A stretch of 33,862 nt of DNA from Candidatus Methanoplasma sp. (lineage in GTDB: Archaea > Thermoplasmatota > Thermoplasmata > Methanomassiliicoccales > Methanomethylophilaceae), in contig JAITCQ010000039.1 of NCBI GenBank assembly GCA_031283015.1, positions 1 through 33,862 of the forward strand. The letters run 5' to 3'. The notes under the pieces are model-generated. The model made no database searches. It saw only the letters and a program-made list of their open reading frames with translations, and had not been told where the DNA came from. Every line of letters starts with the position of its first letter. Position 1 is the stretch's first letter. Positions 24,066-31,964 of this stretch are shown one piece after another. The translations under genes were made by a program, and so were the position numbers.

Positions 24066-24808
24066 TATAGCACCTCGTTTATGTAGAGGGCGTCCTTGGG
24101 ACAATCCTCCACGCAATTCTCACAACATATGCAGGTGTCGTTGTTGAACTCGGGGTAGAGTATCGGTCTGCCCTTCTCATTCACTCCGTGCTCGACCATC
24201 GTGACGGCCTTCACGGGACACACCTTCTCGCATCTCTTGCAGCTTATGCACTTGGCCTCCACGAGGACCGGCCTGTCGGTCTTGAACGGCGATATCCTCC
24301 TTTCGGGGTTCCCGTTCTTTATGTCCGACATCAGGGTCTGTTCCAGATGGATCTCCATCCTTTCCGTTATACCCTCGTAGGCCAGCCTCTTCGGGCCGTA
24401 TATCAGGTCCTCCCTCGTATACTCCGCGAGTTCGAACTCGGGGGTGACGGTCATCGCGTCCACCGGGCAGTATTCCGCGCAGTATCCGCACATGGCGCAC
24501 CTTCCGACGTTGACCTGCGGCCTCTTGACCTTCTGGCCGGAGCCGTCCTCGGTGTCCACCAGCTTGATACAGGCAGTGGGACACATCTTGACGCACATCC
24601 CGCAGGCGACGCATCTGTCGAACCTGAGTCCGGGGCGTCCGCGGTAGTTCTCCGGCATCCACATCTTCTCGTAAGGATACAGGATCGTCACCGGTCTGTG
24701 CGCGATCGTCTTGAAGAAGATCTTGAGGGCCTTCGACACCGGCTTCATCACCCAGAGGGACCTTGCCGGGTTCCTCGGGTACTTGTCCAAGTATTCTTTC
24801 TTGGCCAT
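24065..24808 (-). CDS. fpoI: Fpo complex subunit I with four 4Fe-4S motifs
   Basis: 247 residues, whereas NuoI/FpoI is normally about 140-180 with two 4Fe-4S clusters. The normal part has C66-C76 and C104-C114, both CxxCxxCxxxCP. After a linker of about 70 residues comes a second two-cluster ferredoxin domain: C187-C197 and C226-C236, again with complete CxxCxxCxxxCP. The N-terminal 50 residues form the amphipathic segment that lies on the membrane subunit. With no FpoF or FpoO encoded, the extra domain may be the electron entry point for reduced ferredoxin or another donor; this is inference. ATG 24808 overlaps the fpoH stop, AGGAGGTG upstream. Confidence 0.93.
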   Translation of the reverse strand: MAKKEYLDKYPRNPARSLWVMKPVSKALKIFFKTIAHRPVTILYPYEKMWMPENYRGRPGLRFDRCVACGMCVKMCPTACIKLVDTEDGSGQKVKRPQVNVGRCAMCGYCAEYCPVDAMTVTPEFELAEYTREDLIYGPKRLAYEGITERMEIHLEQTLMSDIKNGNPERRISPFKTDRPVLVEAKCISCKRCEKVCPVKAVTMVEHGVNEKGRPILYPEFNNDTCICCENCVEDCPKDALYINEVL

Positions 24809-25980
24809 CAGAACACACCTCCTAGTTTAAGCAGCAGCACGACCGCAAGGTTCGCTACCGACAGCGGCATGAACACCTTCCAGCCTATGTTGACTATCTG
24901 GTCGGTCCTGACACGCGCGAGCGCTCCCCTCAGTATTATCATTATGAAGAACACCGACCATACCTTCAGAAGGAACACTATCTCCGGGAACCAGCCGTTA
25001 ACGCCTCCGGAGACGAAGGGTATCAGCCATCCTCCCAGATACATTATGACCACCATTGCGCAGGAGACGTATCCTCTCAGATAGTCCGCTAGCATGATGA
25101 GTCCCCATTTCATTCCCGCGTACTCGGTCTGCCATCCCTCCACGAGTTCCGCCTCTGCCTCGGCAATGTCGAACGGTACGCGTTCGGCCTCGGCGGTGGC
25201 GCAGAAGATGAAGGTGATGAAACCGATTATCTGGGGTATGAAGAACCAGATCGTGTCCCCCTGCATGTTGACTATATCGTTTATATTGAAGCTTCCGGCC
25301 AGCAGACAGGTGGAAGCTATCATGATGAGCATCGGGACCTCGTACGAGATCATCAGCTCGGCCGCCCTCATCCCTCCGATGAGCGAGTACTTATTGTTCT
25401 GCGCCCACCCGGAGACGAGGATGAAGAACGGCGCCAGCGCGAACAGCGCCATTATTATTAGCAGGCCGGTTCCGTAATTGACGACGAACCATCTGTCGGA
25501 AAGCGGGATCATGCATGCGATCAGCGCCGAGGTGCCGATTATGAGGGCCGCCGTCCAAAGGTACGTCTTCTTGTCGACCTTCCTCGGGATGGTGTTCTCT
25601 TTCAAAAATGTCTTGAATCCGTCGGCCAGGCACTGCATGAATCCTTTGAGTCCGATCATGGTGCCTCTTCTGTCCATGACCCTTCCCAGGACCTTACGTT
25701 CCATCCACAACGATAGCAGAGTGACGACGAAGACCACCAGGAAGATTATGATCATGAACACTACCAGAGCGAACACGTTGGAGATCTCGTCCGACATCAG
25801 CCAGACCGATACCCCGTTCCCAGGGAAAATGAGATTTATGAGCCAGGCGATGAGCCCTCCCAACAGCTCCCATATCTTGTACGATAGGTCAAAGGGAAGG
25901 TTATAGCTCTCAAAGGGATAGAAGGGGTTGGACATCACGTCCTTGAACTGTATCCAATCCAAAATACTGCTGTACGCCAT
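24808..25980 (-). CDS. fpoH: Fpo complex subunit H (NuoH-like)
   Basis: 390 residues with about eight membrane helices. NuoH anchors the hydrophilic arm and forms the entrance of the quinone chamber; in methanogens the acceptor is methanophenazine or an unknown membrane carrier. The conserved cytoplasmic loop WMERKVLGRVMDRRGTMIGLKGFMQCLADGFKTFLKE follows the first helix pair, and the acidic loop FIFCATAEAERVPFDIAEAEAELVEGWQTEY is fully conserved in type. The N-terminal 60 residues (with LPFDLSYKIWELLGGLIAWLINLIFP) are longer than in bacteria. The start codon lies four bases after fpoD. Confidence 0.96.
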   Translation of the reverse strand: MAYSSILDWIQFKDVMSNPFYPFESYNLPFDLSYKIWELLGGLIAWLINLIFPGNGVSVWLMSDEISNVFALVVFMIIIFLVVFVVTLLSLWMERKVLGRVMDRRGTMIGLKGFMQCLADGFKTFLKENTIPRKVDKKTYLWTAALIIGTSALIACMIPLSDRWFVVNYGTGLLIIMALFALAPFFILVSGWAQNNKYSLIGGMRAAELMISYEVPMLIMIASTCLLAGSFNINDIVNMQGDTIWFFIPQIIGFITFIFCATAEAERVPFDIAEAEAELVEGWQTEYAGMKWGLIMLADYLRGYVSCAMVVIMYLGGWLIPFVSGGVNGWFPEIVFLLKVWSVFFIMIILRGALARVRTDQIVNIGWKVFMPLSVANLAVVLLLKLGGVF

Positions 25981-25984
25981 ATTA

Positions 25985-27130
25985 TCACCTGTCGGTCTCT
26001 CCCAGGCACATGTCTATCATGGCCATCACCGCGGGCACATCGGCGATCCTGCTTCCCAGGACCAGCGGCTTGGCGGCGGATACGTTCACAAATATGGGGC
26101 TGCGCACTTTCAGTCTGTATGGTTTGTCGGTGCCGTCGGAGATCAGATACATCATGGACTCCCCGCGGGGGTCCTCCATCCTGACGAACGCCCTTCCGGC
26201 GGGAACCTTCGAGGGCACCTTGAGCCTGTACGGGGCGTTCCTGCCGATGGCCTTGACCTTCTGCAGACACTGTTTGATTATCTTACACGACTGGAACAGC
26301 TCTTCGATCCTGACCATGTATCTGGCGTACGAATCCCCCTCTTTAAGCACGGGAACCTCGAAATCCATCTTGTCATAGTTGTCGTAGGGGTCGTCGCGGC
26401 GTACGTCGAAATCCACGCCGGTGCCCCTCATGGCCGGTCCGGTGATGCCCAGATTGGCGCACTGCTCCCTCGAAAGGATGCCTGTGCCTTTCATCCTCGA
26501 AACGAACACCGAGGAGTCGTCGATCATCGCGATTATATCCCATATCGCTTTCTCAAAGCGCTCCACGCACCTTGAGGCGAACATTGCGAACTCGTCGTCG
26601 ATATCGTTCCTCACTCCTCCGATACGGGGGAAGTTGGTGGTCATCCTTGCGCCGCACATCCTTACGTTGAGGTCCATGAAGAACTCCCTCTCCCTCATTG
26701 CCCAAAGGAATACCGTGAGGTTCCCGAGGTCGGTCCCCACCGCGGCGAGCCACATGAGGTGCGACTGGATGCGGCAGATCTCGTCCGCCATTATCCTGAT
26801 GTATTTGGCCTTCTCCGGTATGTCTATACCCAGCGCCTTCTCGACCGTCATGCAGTACAGGTGGGTGTACGTCATGGACGCCGCGTAGCAGAGACGGTCC
26901 GCCATCGGTATGATCTTCGGATACGTCCTGTTCTCGCATTCTTTCTCCCACCCTCTGTGCAGGTAGCCGATGATCGGCTCCGCGTCCACCACTATCTCTC
27001 CGTCAAGCCGGGCTTTGAGCGTCCAGAGTCCGTGCGAGAATGGGTGCTGCGGGCCCATGATGACCCACATCTTGTCCGTGTGGAGCTCGGAGGTCTCGGC
27101 CTTTATGTCTATAACGTCCCGAGACATCAT
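25985..27130 (-). CDS. fpoD: Fpo complex subunit D (NuoD-like, 49 kDa)
   Basis: 381 residues, related to the large subunit of NiFe hydrogenases without the nickel-binding cysteines. It forms the quinone-binding pocket with FpoB. Conserved are MGPQHPFSHG (H29, H33), IIGYLHRGWEK, the helix with TYTHLYCM, the LGITGPAMRGTGVDFDVRRDDPYDNYD stretch and the C-terminal MEDPRGESMMYLISDGTDKPYRLKVRSP. It overlaps fpoC in an ATGATG junction, so either of two adjacent ATGs may start it. Nothing is missing against the family. Confidence 0.96.
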   Translation of the reverse strand: MMSRDVIDIKAETSELHTDKMWVIMGPQHPFSHGLWTLKARLDGEIVVDAEPIIGYLHRGWEKECENRTYPKIIPMADRLCYAASMTYTHLYCMTVEKALGIDIPEKAKYIRIMADEICRIQSHLMWLAAVGTDLGNLTVFLWAMREREFFMDLNVRMCGARMTTNFPRIGGVRNDIDDEFAMFASRCVERFEKAIWDIIAMIDDSSVFVSRMKGTGILSREQCANLGITGPAMRGTGVDFDVRRDDPYDNYDKMDFEVPVLKEGDSYARYMVRIEELFQSCKIIKQCLQKVKAIGRNAPYRLKVPSKVPAGRAFVRMEDPRGESMMYLISDGTDKPYRLKVRSPIFVNVSAAKPLVLGSRIADVPAVMAMIDMCLGETDR

Positions 27131-27597
27131 CCCTGCCCCCTTAGCTTATATGATTTCCTGAAAGGATAGAACTCATAGGTGTCCGGCGTAAGGAGCCTCT
27201 CCAGCTTCGGGTGTCCGTCGAAGACTATCCCGAACAGTTCGTAGGTCTCCCTCTCGTGCCAGTTCCCTCCTACCCATATGTCCGCCACCGATCTTACGTG
27301 AAGATTGTCCGCGGGCAGTTCGACGGTGAGCTCGATCATGACCCCGTTGAAATAGTTGGACAGATGGTAGATCACTTCCATGCGGTCGACCATGTCGTTA
27401 CCCATTATCGAGGTCGCGTGCTCGAACGTCAGATTGTCGTGTATGTAGGCGCATACGTCGTGGATGGAATCCCTCTCCACTTTTGCGTACACCCTTCTCT
27501 CTCCGGTGCGGGTGATCCCGACCTTGCCGGAGAAATTCTTCAGGAGGAGGTCAGATATCTCCTGGACCGACGATGCCTGATATGTCTCGCCAGCCAT
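27127..27597 (-). CDS. fpoC: Fpo complex subunit C (NuoC-like, 30 kDa)
   Basis: 156 residues. The family signature, HERETYELFGIVFDGHPKLERLL, is at about residues 113-135, followed by LTPDTYEFYPFRKSYKLRGQG, which ends with the usual PLRK-like tail. NuoC helps fix the peripheral arm to FpoD/FpoB. The start is ATG 27597, with GGAGG seven bases upstream and two bases after the fpoB stop; the longer open frame above it is antisense to nothing useful but overlaps fpoB and is rejected. It overlaps fpoD by four bases. Confidence 0.94.
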   Translation of the reverse strand: MAGETYQASSVQEISDLLLKNFSGKVGITRTGERRVYAKVERDSIHDVCAYIHDNLTFEHATSIMGNDMVDRMEVIYHLSNYFNGVMIELTVELPADNLHVRSVADIWVGGNWHERETYELFGIVFDGHPKLERLLTPDTYEFYPFRKSYKLRGQG

Positions 27598-27599
27598 GT

Positions 27600-28163
27600 T
27601 CAGTCCTCCATGAATACCCCTCTCCTGAAGTAGTCGTCTATCTTCTTCTGGAGGAGCATGAAACCGTCTATCATCGCGTCCGGCCTTGCGGGACATCCCG
27701 GTATGTAGATGTCCACCGGGACTATTTGGTCCAGACCCTGGACCGTGTTGTACGAATCGTACCACGGTCCGCCGGATATGGCGCATTCTCCCATCGCCAC
27801 CACCCATTTGGGGTTCGGTATCTGTTCATACAGGCGCCTCAGGTCCGGGCGTATCTTTTTGGAAATCCAGCCGTTCACGAGGAGCACGTCGGTCTGCCTC
27901 GGGGAGGACCTGTATATCATGCCGTAACGCTCCGCATCGAACCTGGGCGCGGACGCCGCCGCCATTTCCAGGGCGCAGCATGCCAGCCCCCAGTGCAGAG
28001 GGTGTATTGAATTTCTCATCGCCCAGGCCCAAATGGGTCCCGTGAGCTTGTCTACGGTCTTCTTCGTACCTCCGCTGAGAAGGTTGTTGATCATGGCCGA
28101 GGACCACGTCATGAATTCCTCTTTGCTCATGGCGACGGCGTGAGGATAAAGGCTCATATCCAT
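27600..28163 (-). CDS. fpoB: Fpo complex subunit B (NuoB-like, cluster N2)
   Basis: 187 residues from ATG 28163, chosen because AAGGAGG lies seven bases upstream; an ATG at 28157 is second choice. The four cysteines of the terminal 4Fe-4S cluster are present: C62-C63 (CCALE), C127 (MGECAISGG) and C157 (PGCPARP). This is the cluster that reduces the membrane carrier. The first ten bases overlap the end of fpoA. It is one of the best conserved subunits and leaves no doubt about the complex. Confidence 0.95.
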   Translation of the reverse strand: MDMSLYPHAVAMSKEEFMTWSSAMINNLLSGGTKKTVDKLTGPIWAWAMRNSIHPLHWGLACCALEMAAASAPRFDAERYGMIYRSSPRQTDVLLVNGWISKKIRPDLRRLYEQIPNPKWVVAMGECAISGGPWYDSYNTVQGLDQIVPVDIYIPGCPARPDAMIDGFMLLQKKIDDYFRRGVFMED

Positions 28164-28516
28164 ACTGTTTCCTCCTTTTTGAGAGAGTACGCTACCCCGA
28201 GGATCATTATACCCAGCAGCAGGAGCATCCATACGGTGGCCATGGTCGAAAGACCTGAGAAGGCGACGGCCCAAATCATGAGGAAGGTTGCGATGAGATC
28301 AAAGACCACGAAAATGATTGCGAAAGCATAATACTGGAATCTGAACTGTACGTGAGCGTCCCCTATCGGTTCGGAACCGCACTCGTATGTATTCTCCATC
28401 CACTGGGTAGGCTTCCTCGGTCTGATGAACCTAGAACTCAGCCATGCCAAAGGTGCGAAGCCGAAGGCCATGAGGCCGACGACAACCAATGGGATGTAGG
28501 ACACAACTAGTGACAT
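28154..28516 (-). CDS. fpoA: Fpo complex subunit A (NuoA-like)
   Basis: 120 residues with three membrane helices (about 3-25, 62-84, 90-112). The signature ENTYECGSEPIGDAHVQFRFQYYAFAIIFVVFDLIATFL is a good match to NuoA, including the YECG loop with its cysteine near the quinone site and the acidic D in TM2. The start is ATG 28516: there is no SD, and a TATA box lies about 27 bases upstream, so the message is probably leaderless. The long open frame extending up to 28855 overlaps proC on the other strand and is not coding. First gene of the fpo operon. Confidence 0.93.
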   Translation of the reverse strand: MSLVVSYIPLVVVGLMAFGFAPLAWLSSRFIRPRKPTQWMENTYECGSEPIGDAHVQFRFQYYAFAIIFVVFDLIATFLMIWAVAFSGLSTMATVWMLLLLGIMILGVAYSLKKEETVWI

Positions 28517-28536
28517 TGAGATTTCGCATGCCTTCT

Positions 28537-28549
28537 TTAATATATAATG
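28537..28549 (-). promoter_or_regulatory. TATA box of the fpo operon
   Basis: ATTATATATTAAA on the minus strand is centred about 27 bases from the A of the fpoA start codon, which places the transcription start at or next to that codon. Together with the missing SD sequence this argues for a leaderless fpo transcript. It lies back to back with the proC promoter. Confidence 0.6.
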
Positions 28550-28571
28550 TTTGCAGACGCGCGTTTTCTTC

Positions 28572-28582
28572 CCTATATAAAC
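28572..28582 (+). promoter_or_regulatory. TATA box of proC
   Basis: CCTATATAAAC lies about 55 bases upstream of the proC ATG (28631). Transcription would start near 28603, giving a leader of about 28 bases that contains AAGGAAG. The fpo and proC promoters share a spacer of 114 bases. Confidence 0.5.
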
Positions 28583-28630
28583 GACATACGACAGTTTATT
28601 ATCGGTAAGGAAGATACATCGCCAGATATC

Positions 28631-29431
28631 ATGCCGGTAAAGATAGGTTTCATTGGGGCTGGAAGGATGGCGGAGGCGATGATGAGGGGGCTCATCGCGG
28701 AGGGCGTTTACACCGAGAAGGAGATGATCGCCTGTGATCCGATAGCCGAGATCAGAGAAAGAGTGGCCAAAAATCTGGGTGTCGCCGTGTATGAGACGGC
28801 TTCCGAGGTGTCGAAACTGACGAACGTGCTGGTCATAGCGGTCAAACCGGTGCACGTGTCCGGACTTTTTGAGAAGGAAGGTCTCAAACTTGGGTCCAAT
28901 TATCTGATCATAAGTATAGCCGCGGGCATCGGGATCCGTACATACGAATCATATGTGCCAGATGCGAGAATTGTGCGCGTTATGCCGAACCACTGCTGCA
29001 TGGTCCTGGAATCCGCTTCGGCTTATTCCCGCGGAAGCAGGGCCACCGACGCCGACATAGACCTCGTTGACGAGATATTATCGTCAATGGGATTGGCCTT
29101 CGAGGTAAAGGAGGGGGACCTGGATGCCGTGACCGGCGTTTCCGGAAGCTCCCCCGCATTCATGTACATGTTCGCGGAAGCGATCGCCGACATCGGAAAG
29201 AAGAATGGCCTTCCGGGGGATGTGGCGCTGGAGCTTGCCGCCCAATCTATGATCGGCGCGGGCAGGATGATGCTTGAGAGCGGGATGACCCCCAAAGAAC
29301 TGGTCGACAGCGTATGCTCTCCGGGAGGCACGACCATAGAGGGAGTGAAAGTGCTGGAAGATCGGAAACTGAAGGGGATCACCGGGGAGGCGGTCGAGGC
29401 CGCCATAAAGAAATCGCGGTCAATGGGCTGA
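28631..29431 (+). CDS. proC: Pyrroline-5-carboxylate reductase
   Basis: 267 residues from ATG 28631. It makes proline from pyrroline-5-carboxylate with NAD(P)H. The nucleotide-binding motif GFIGAGRMAEAMM lies at residues 6-18. The C-terminal dimer domain has VTGVSGSSPAFMYMFAEAI and the substrate-site SPGGTTIEGVKVLE, both standard for ProC. An upstream in-frame ATG at 28547 would add 28 residues, but it precedes the predicted transcription start, so the shorter protein is preferred. The gene is alone on the plus strand, divergent from fpoA and convergent with the radical SAM gene. Confidence 0.95.
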   Translation: MPVKIGFIGAGRMAEAMMRGLIAEGVYTEKEMIACDPIAEIRERVAKNLGVAVYETASEVSKLTNVLVIAVKPVHVSGLFEKEGLKLGSNYLIISIAAGIGIRTYESYVPDARIVRVMPNHCCMVLESASAYSRGSRATDADIDLVDEILSSMGLAFEVKEGDLDAVTGVSGSSPAFMYMFAEAIADIGKKNGLPGDVALELAAQSMIGAGRMMLESGMTPKELVDSVCSPGGTTIEGVKVLEDRKLKGITGEAVEAAIKKSRSMG

Positions 29432-29437
29432 CCCCCA

Positions 29438-29452
29438 TATTTTATTTTTATT
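29438..29452 (+). terminator. T-rich terminator after proC
   Basis: TATTTTATTTTTATT begins seven bases after the proC stop codon and reaches nearly to the stop codon of the convergent radical SAM gene. It is a typical archaeal T-rich terminator. Confidence 0.5.
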
Positions 29453-29454
29453 AA

Positions 29455-31179
29455 TTATCTAATAGAAGAGCGTACGAGCCCGGTCAGTATCCGGGGGGCG
29501 TTCCGCCAGATGGACCCCGCCTTCCAATCCAGGTTGTTCTTGTCGCAGATGGTGGAATTCATCAGGCTCGCGCCCTCGTCCTTTATCTCCCACAGCCTGC
29601 TCTCCCTCTCTTCCGCATCCCGAATGGTCATTATCTCGTCCACTCTGTGCATCAGCGAGCGGGCGGTCTCCGTCCTTTCCTTCCTTTGCTCGAATACGGC
29701 GGACGATATCCTCGAGCACTCGTGTTCCATTGCCGCAAGCTCTATCGCCGCGTCGTACGATGTCTCCGCGATCATGTCGCGGTCCATCCATTTCGTCTCA
29801 TACGAAAGAACATGCTTCCACGACGGATTCTCCTGAAGCCTCTTGTGTTCTTCCAGCGTCCTCGCGAAGAATCTATATCCCCACTTCTCCGGCTCCTCGA
29901 ACACCCTGCTGCCCGGATCGACGAAGGGCGCGAAGGGCGCGTTGTAAATGAACAGGCCGTCCTCTTTCTTCACAAGCTCCCACAGCCTCTTGGACGCTTT
30001 TGCGCTGTCTATGGCCGACCCCCTAGACTGGAACGGGAGACCCGTCATATAGAACATATCGAACCTTTCGCAGCCGTTCGCGAAGGCGGATGCCACGGAT
30101 CTCTCTATCGACGCGTTCGTGTATCCTTTTCCGAAAGCCTTTCTGACCTCCTCGTCGTGGGAGTCGGGGGAGAACTCTATGCTCCAGCCGCCGTTGAAGG
30201 CCTTGTCCAGCTTTGAGAAGAAGTCGTCGTCCGCCCCGTTGAACAGCTCAATCACCACGTGGTTCTTTATCTTCCTCTTTTTGACCTCTTCCAAAAGTTT
30301 CTCGGCGTAGCCGTTGCTGTGCTGCCTTATGTCGCCGACGACAAAGATCGGCGTGCGGAGATAGCTTTGTATGAGGTCCATGTCCTCGGCGAGCTTTTCG
30401 GGGCTTCTGTATGCGGGCGCGCCCCTGCATGCCACACGTTCGTTCGAGAAACTCGACCCTCCGCATACGGCGCAGTTAAGGGAACATCCCCTCACGGAGA
30501 ACACCGACGTCAGCGGCGTCCTGTCCCATCCATACCAAGGGAGCGCGCCTTTGACGTCCATGTTCCTGAGGGCGCTTTTTATCATCGTCCCGTAATCGAA
30601 CTTTATATCGTCCAAGCTGTCGGAGCAGCGGAACGTTCCGTTCTTGTGTATCTTCCCCGAATCGTCTTTCCATACCAGACCCGGGACGTCCGAGAGGTCC
30701 TTTCCCTTTTGCAGCGCCGTCATCATCTGCACCGTCGACTGTTCGGTGGAATCTCCTCTCATCACCAGGTCCGCCTCCGGCCTACGGATCAATTCCTCCC
30801 AGAAGTATGACGACGTGAATCCTCCGAACTCCACTTTCGAGTCGGGGTGGTGCTTCTTCACCAGCTTCGCTATCTCTGTGGCTCCGTGGACGTGGGGCAT
30901 CCAATGAAGATCTATGGCAAAAACGTCGGCGTCAAGGGACCTTATCTTCTTTTCCGCGTCGAATCTGTCGTCGGCGAGCATCTGCACCGCGAGGTTGACG
31001 ATCCTCGTCCTGAACCCGGCCGCCTCCAGATGGGAGGCGATGGTCATGAACCCTATCGGATACATCTCGAATACCGGCGACGACGGAATGACGTCGCTCA
31101 CCGGTCCGTAGAGGATGGGTTTCTTCCTGAAGTCGTATACGCTGGGGGCGTGCAGGAATATCAGGTCCGAGCGGGCCAT
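29455..31179 (-). CDS. B12-binding/radical SAM protein, Ta0216-like family
   Basis: 574 residues from ATG 31179, with GGTGA six bases upstream overlapping the uppS stop; a GTG at 31188 is the alternative. The N-terminal 170 residues look like a cobalamin-binding Rossmann domain (PIGFMTIASHLEAAGFRTRIVNL, DLHWMPHVHGATEIAKLVK, VEFGGFTSSYF). The radical SAM cluster motif is CSLNCAVC near residue 240. The domain order and the C-terminal helical region match a family described in Thermoplasma and relatives; its reaction is unknown. It ends a folD-kptA-marker 11-uppS operon, so a role in modifying a prenyl-linked or cofactor molecule can be imagined but not shown. Confidence 0.85.
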   Translation of the reverse strand: MARSDLIFLHAPSVYDFRKKPILYGPVSDVIPSSPVFEMYPIGFMTIASHLEAAGFRTRIVNLAVQMLADDRFDAEKKIRSLDADVFAIDLHWMPHVHGATEIAKLVKKHHPDSKVEFGGFTSSYFWEELIRRPEADLVMRGDSTEQSTVQMMTALQKGKDLSDVPGLVWKDDSGKIHKNGTFRCSDSLDDIKFDYGTMIKSALRNMDVKGALPWYGWDRTPLTSVFSVRGCSLNCAVCGGSSFSNERVACRGAPAYRSPEKLAEDMDLIQSYLRTPIFVVGDIRQHSNGYAEKLLEEVKKRKIKNHVVIELFNGADDDFFSKLDKAFNGGWSIEFSPDSHDEEVRKAFGKGYTNASIERSVASAFANGCERFDMFYMTGLPFQSRGSAIDSAKASKRLWELVKKEDGLFIYNAPFAPFVDPGSRVFEEPEKWGYRFFARTLEEHKRLQENPSWKHVLSYETKWMDRDMIAETSYDAAIELAAMEHECSRISSAVFEQRKERTETARSLMHRVDEIMTIRDAEERESRLWEIKDEGASLMNSTICDKNNLDWKAGSIWRNAPRILTGLVRSSIR

Positions 31180-31180
31180 C

Positions 31181-31960
31181 TCATTCACCGTAGCGTCTCA
31201 CGCGCTGCTGGTACGATCTTATCGCCCTGAGGAAGTCTATGTATCTGAATCCCGGCCAGTACACATCCGTGAAATACAGTTCCGAATACGCCAGCTGCCA
31301 AAGCAGGAAGTTCGATATCCTGACCTCCCCCGACGTCCTCAGGATCAGATCCGGATCGGGTATCTCCGAGGTGTAGAGGTGTTCCGAGAGGGTCTCTTCT
31401 GATATGTCCTCTACATCAAGCTCGCGGTCCGCGACCTTTCTGGCGATGTCCTTCACTGCAGAGACTATCTCCTGTCTGCTCCCGTACGCCATCGCGACGT
31501 TGAAATTGAAATTCGAGTACGAAGCCGTCTTTCCCTCCGCGTACTTTATGGCCTCTTTGACGCTGTCCGGCAGGGTGGAATGGTCACCGAACACCCTGAT
31601 CCTTACCTGGTTCTCATGTATCCTCTTGTTATCGGCCATTCTGTAAAGGGCGGCCTCCGAGAGATTCATGATGAAGTCTATCTCGCCCTTCTCCCTTTTG
31701 AAATTCTCGGTGGAAAGAGCGTACACCGTCACGTACTCGATCTTCAGCTCAAGACACCACCAGAGCATCTCCTCGATCTTCTCCTCTCCTCTGCGGTGAC
31801 CTTCGTTCTTGTCGGCGGCGAGGACCTCCGCCGCATATCTCCTGTTCCCGTCCATTATGATCGCTATGTGTTTCGGGATCGGTCCGCCGACCACTTCTTT
31901 GGCCAGTGCCTTCTTGTACCTCGAATAGACCGTCCTTGACAGCGGCTTAGGTAGCTCCAT
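31181..31960 (-). CDS. uppS: cis-Prenyltransferase (undecaprenyl/dolichyl diphosphate synthase)
   Basis: 259 residues from ATG 31960. The enzyme adds IPP units in cis to make long polyprenyl diphosphates, in archaea the precursor of dolichol-type sugar carriers for glycosylation. The catalytic motif IPKHIAIIMDGNRRYA has D37 and the basic pair, GHRRG is near residue 55, YALSTENFKR follows, and the IPP-binding C-terminal region DLILRTSGEVRISNFLLWQLAYSELYF is intact. The SD is weak (AAGTGATC). An upstream extension of 17 codons overlaps the marker 11 gene and is less likely. Surface proteins such as the GLUG protein in this window could be glycosylation targets. Confidence 0.94.
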   Translation of the reverse strand: MELPKPLSRTVYSRYKKALAKEVVGGPIPKHIAIIMDGNRRYAAEVLAADKNEGHRRGEEKIEEMLWWCLELKIEYVTVYALSTENFKREKGEIDFIMNLSEAALYRMADNKRIHENQVRIRVFGDHSTLPDSVKEAIKYAEGKTASYSNFNFNVAMAYGSRQEIVSAVKDIARKVADRELDVEDISEETLSEHLYTSEIPDPDLILRTSGEVRISNFLLWQLAYSELYFTDVYWPGFRYIDFLRAIRSYQQRVRRYGE

Positions 31961-31964
31961 AAGA

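Noticed and set aside
28517-28855. Long N-terminal extension of fpoA
   Set aside because: It lies antisense to proC and upstream of the predicted fpo TATA box, and has no similarity to NuoA.
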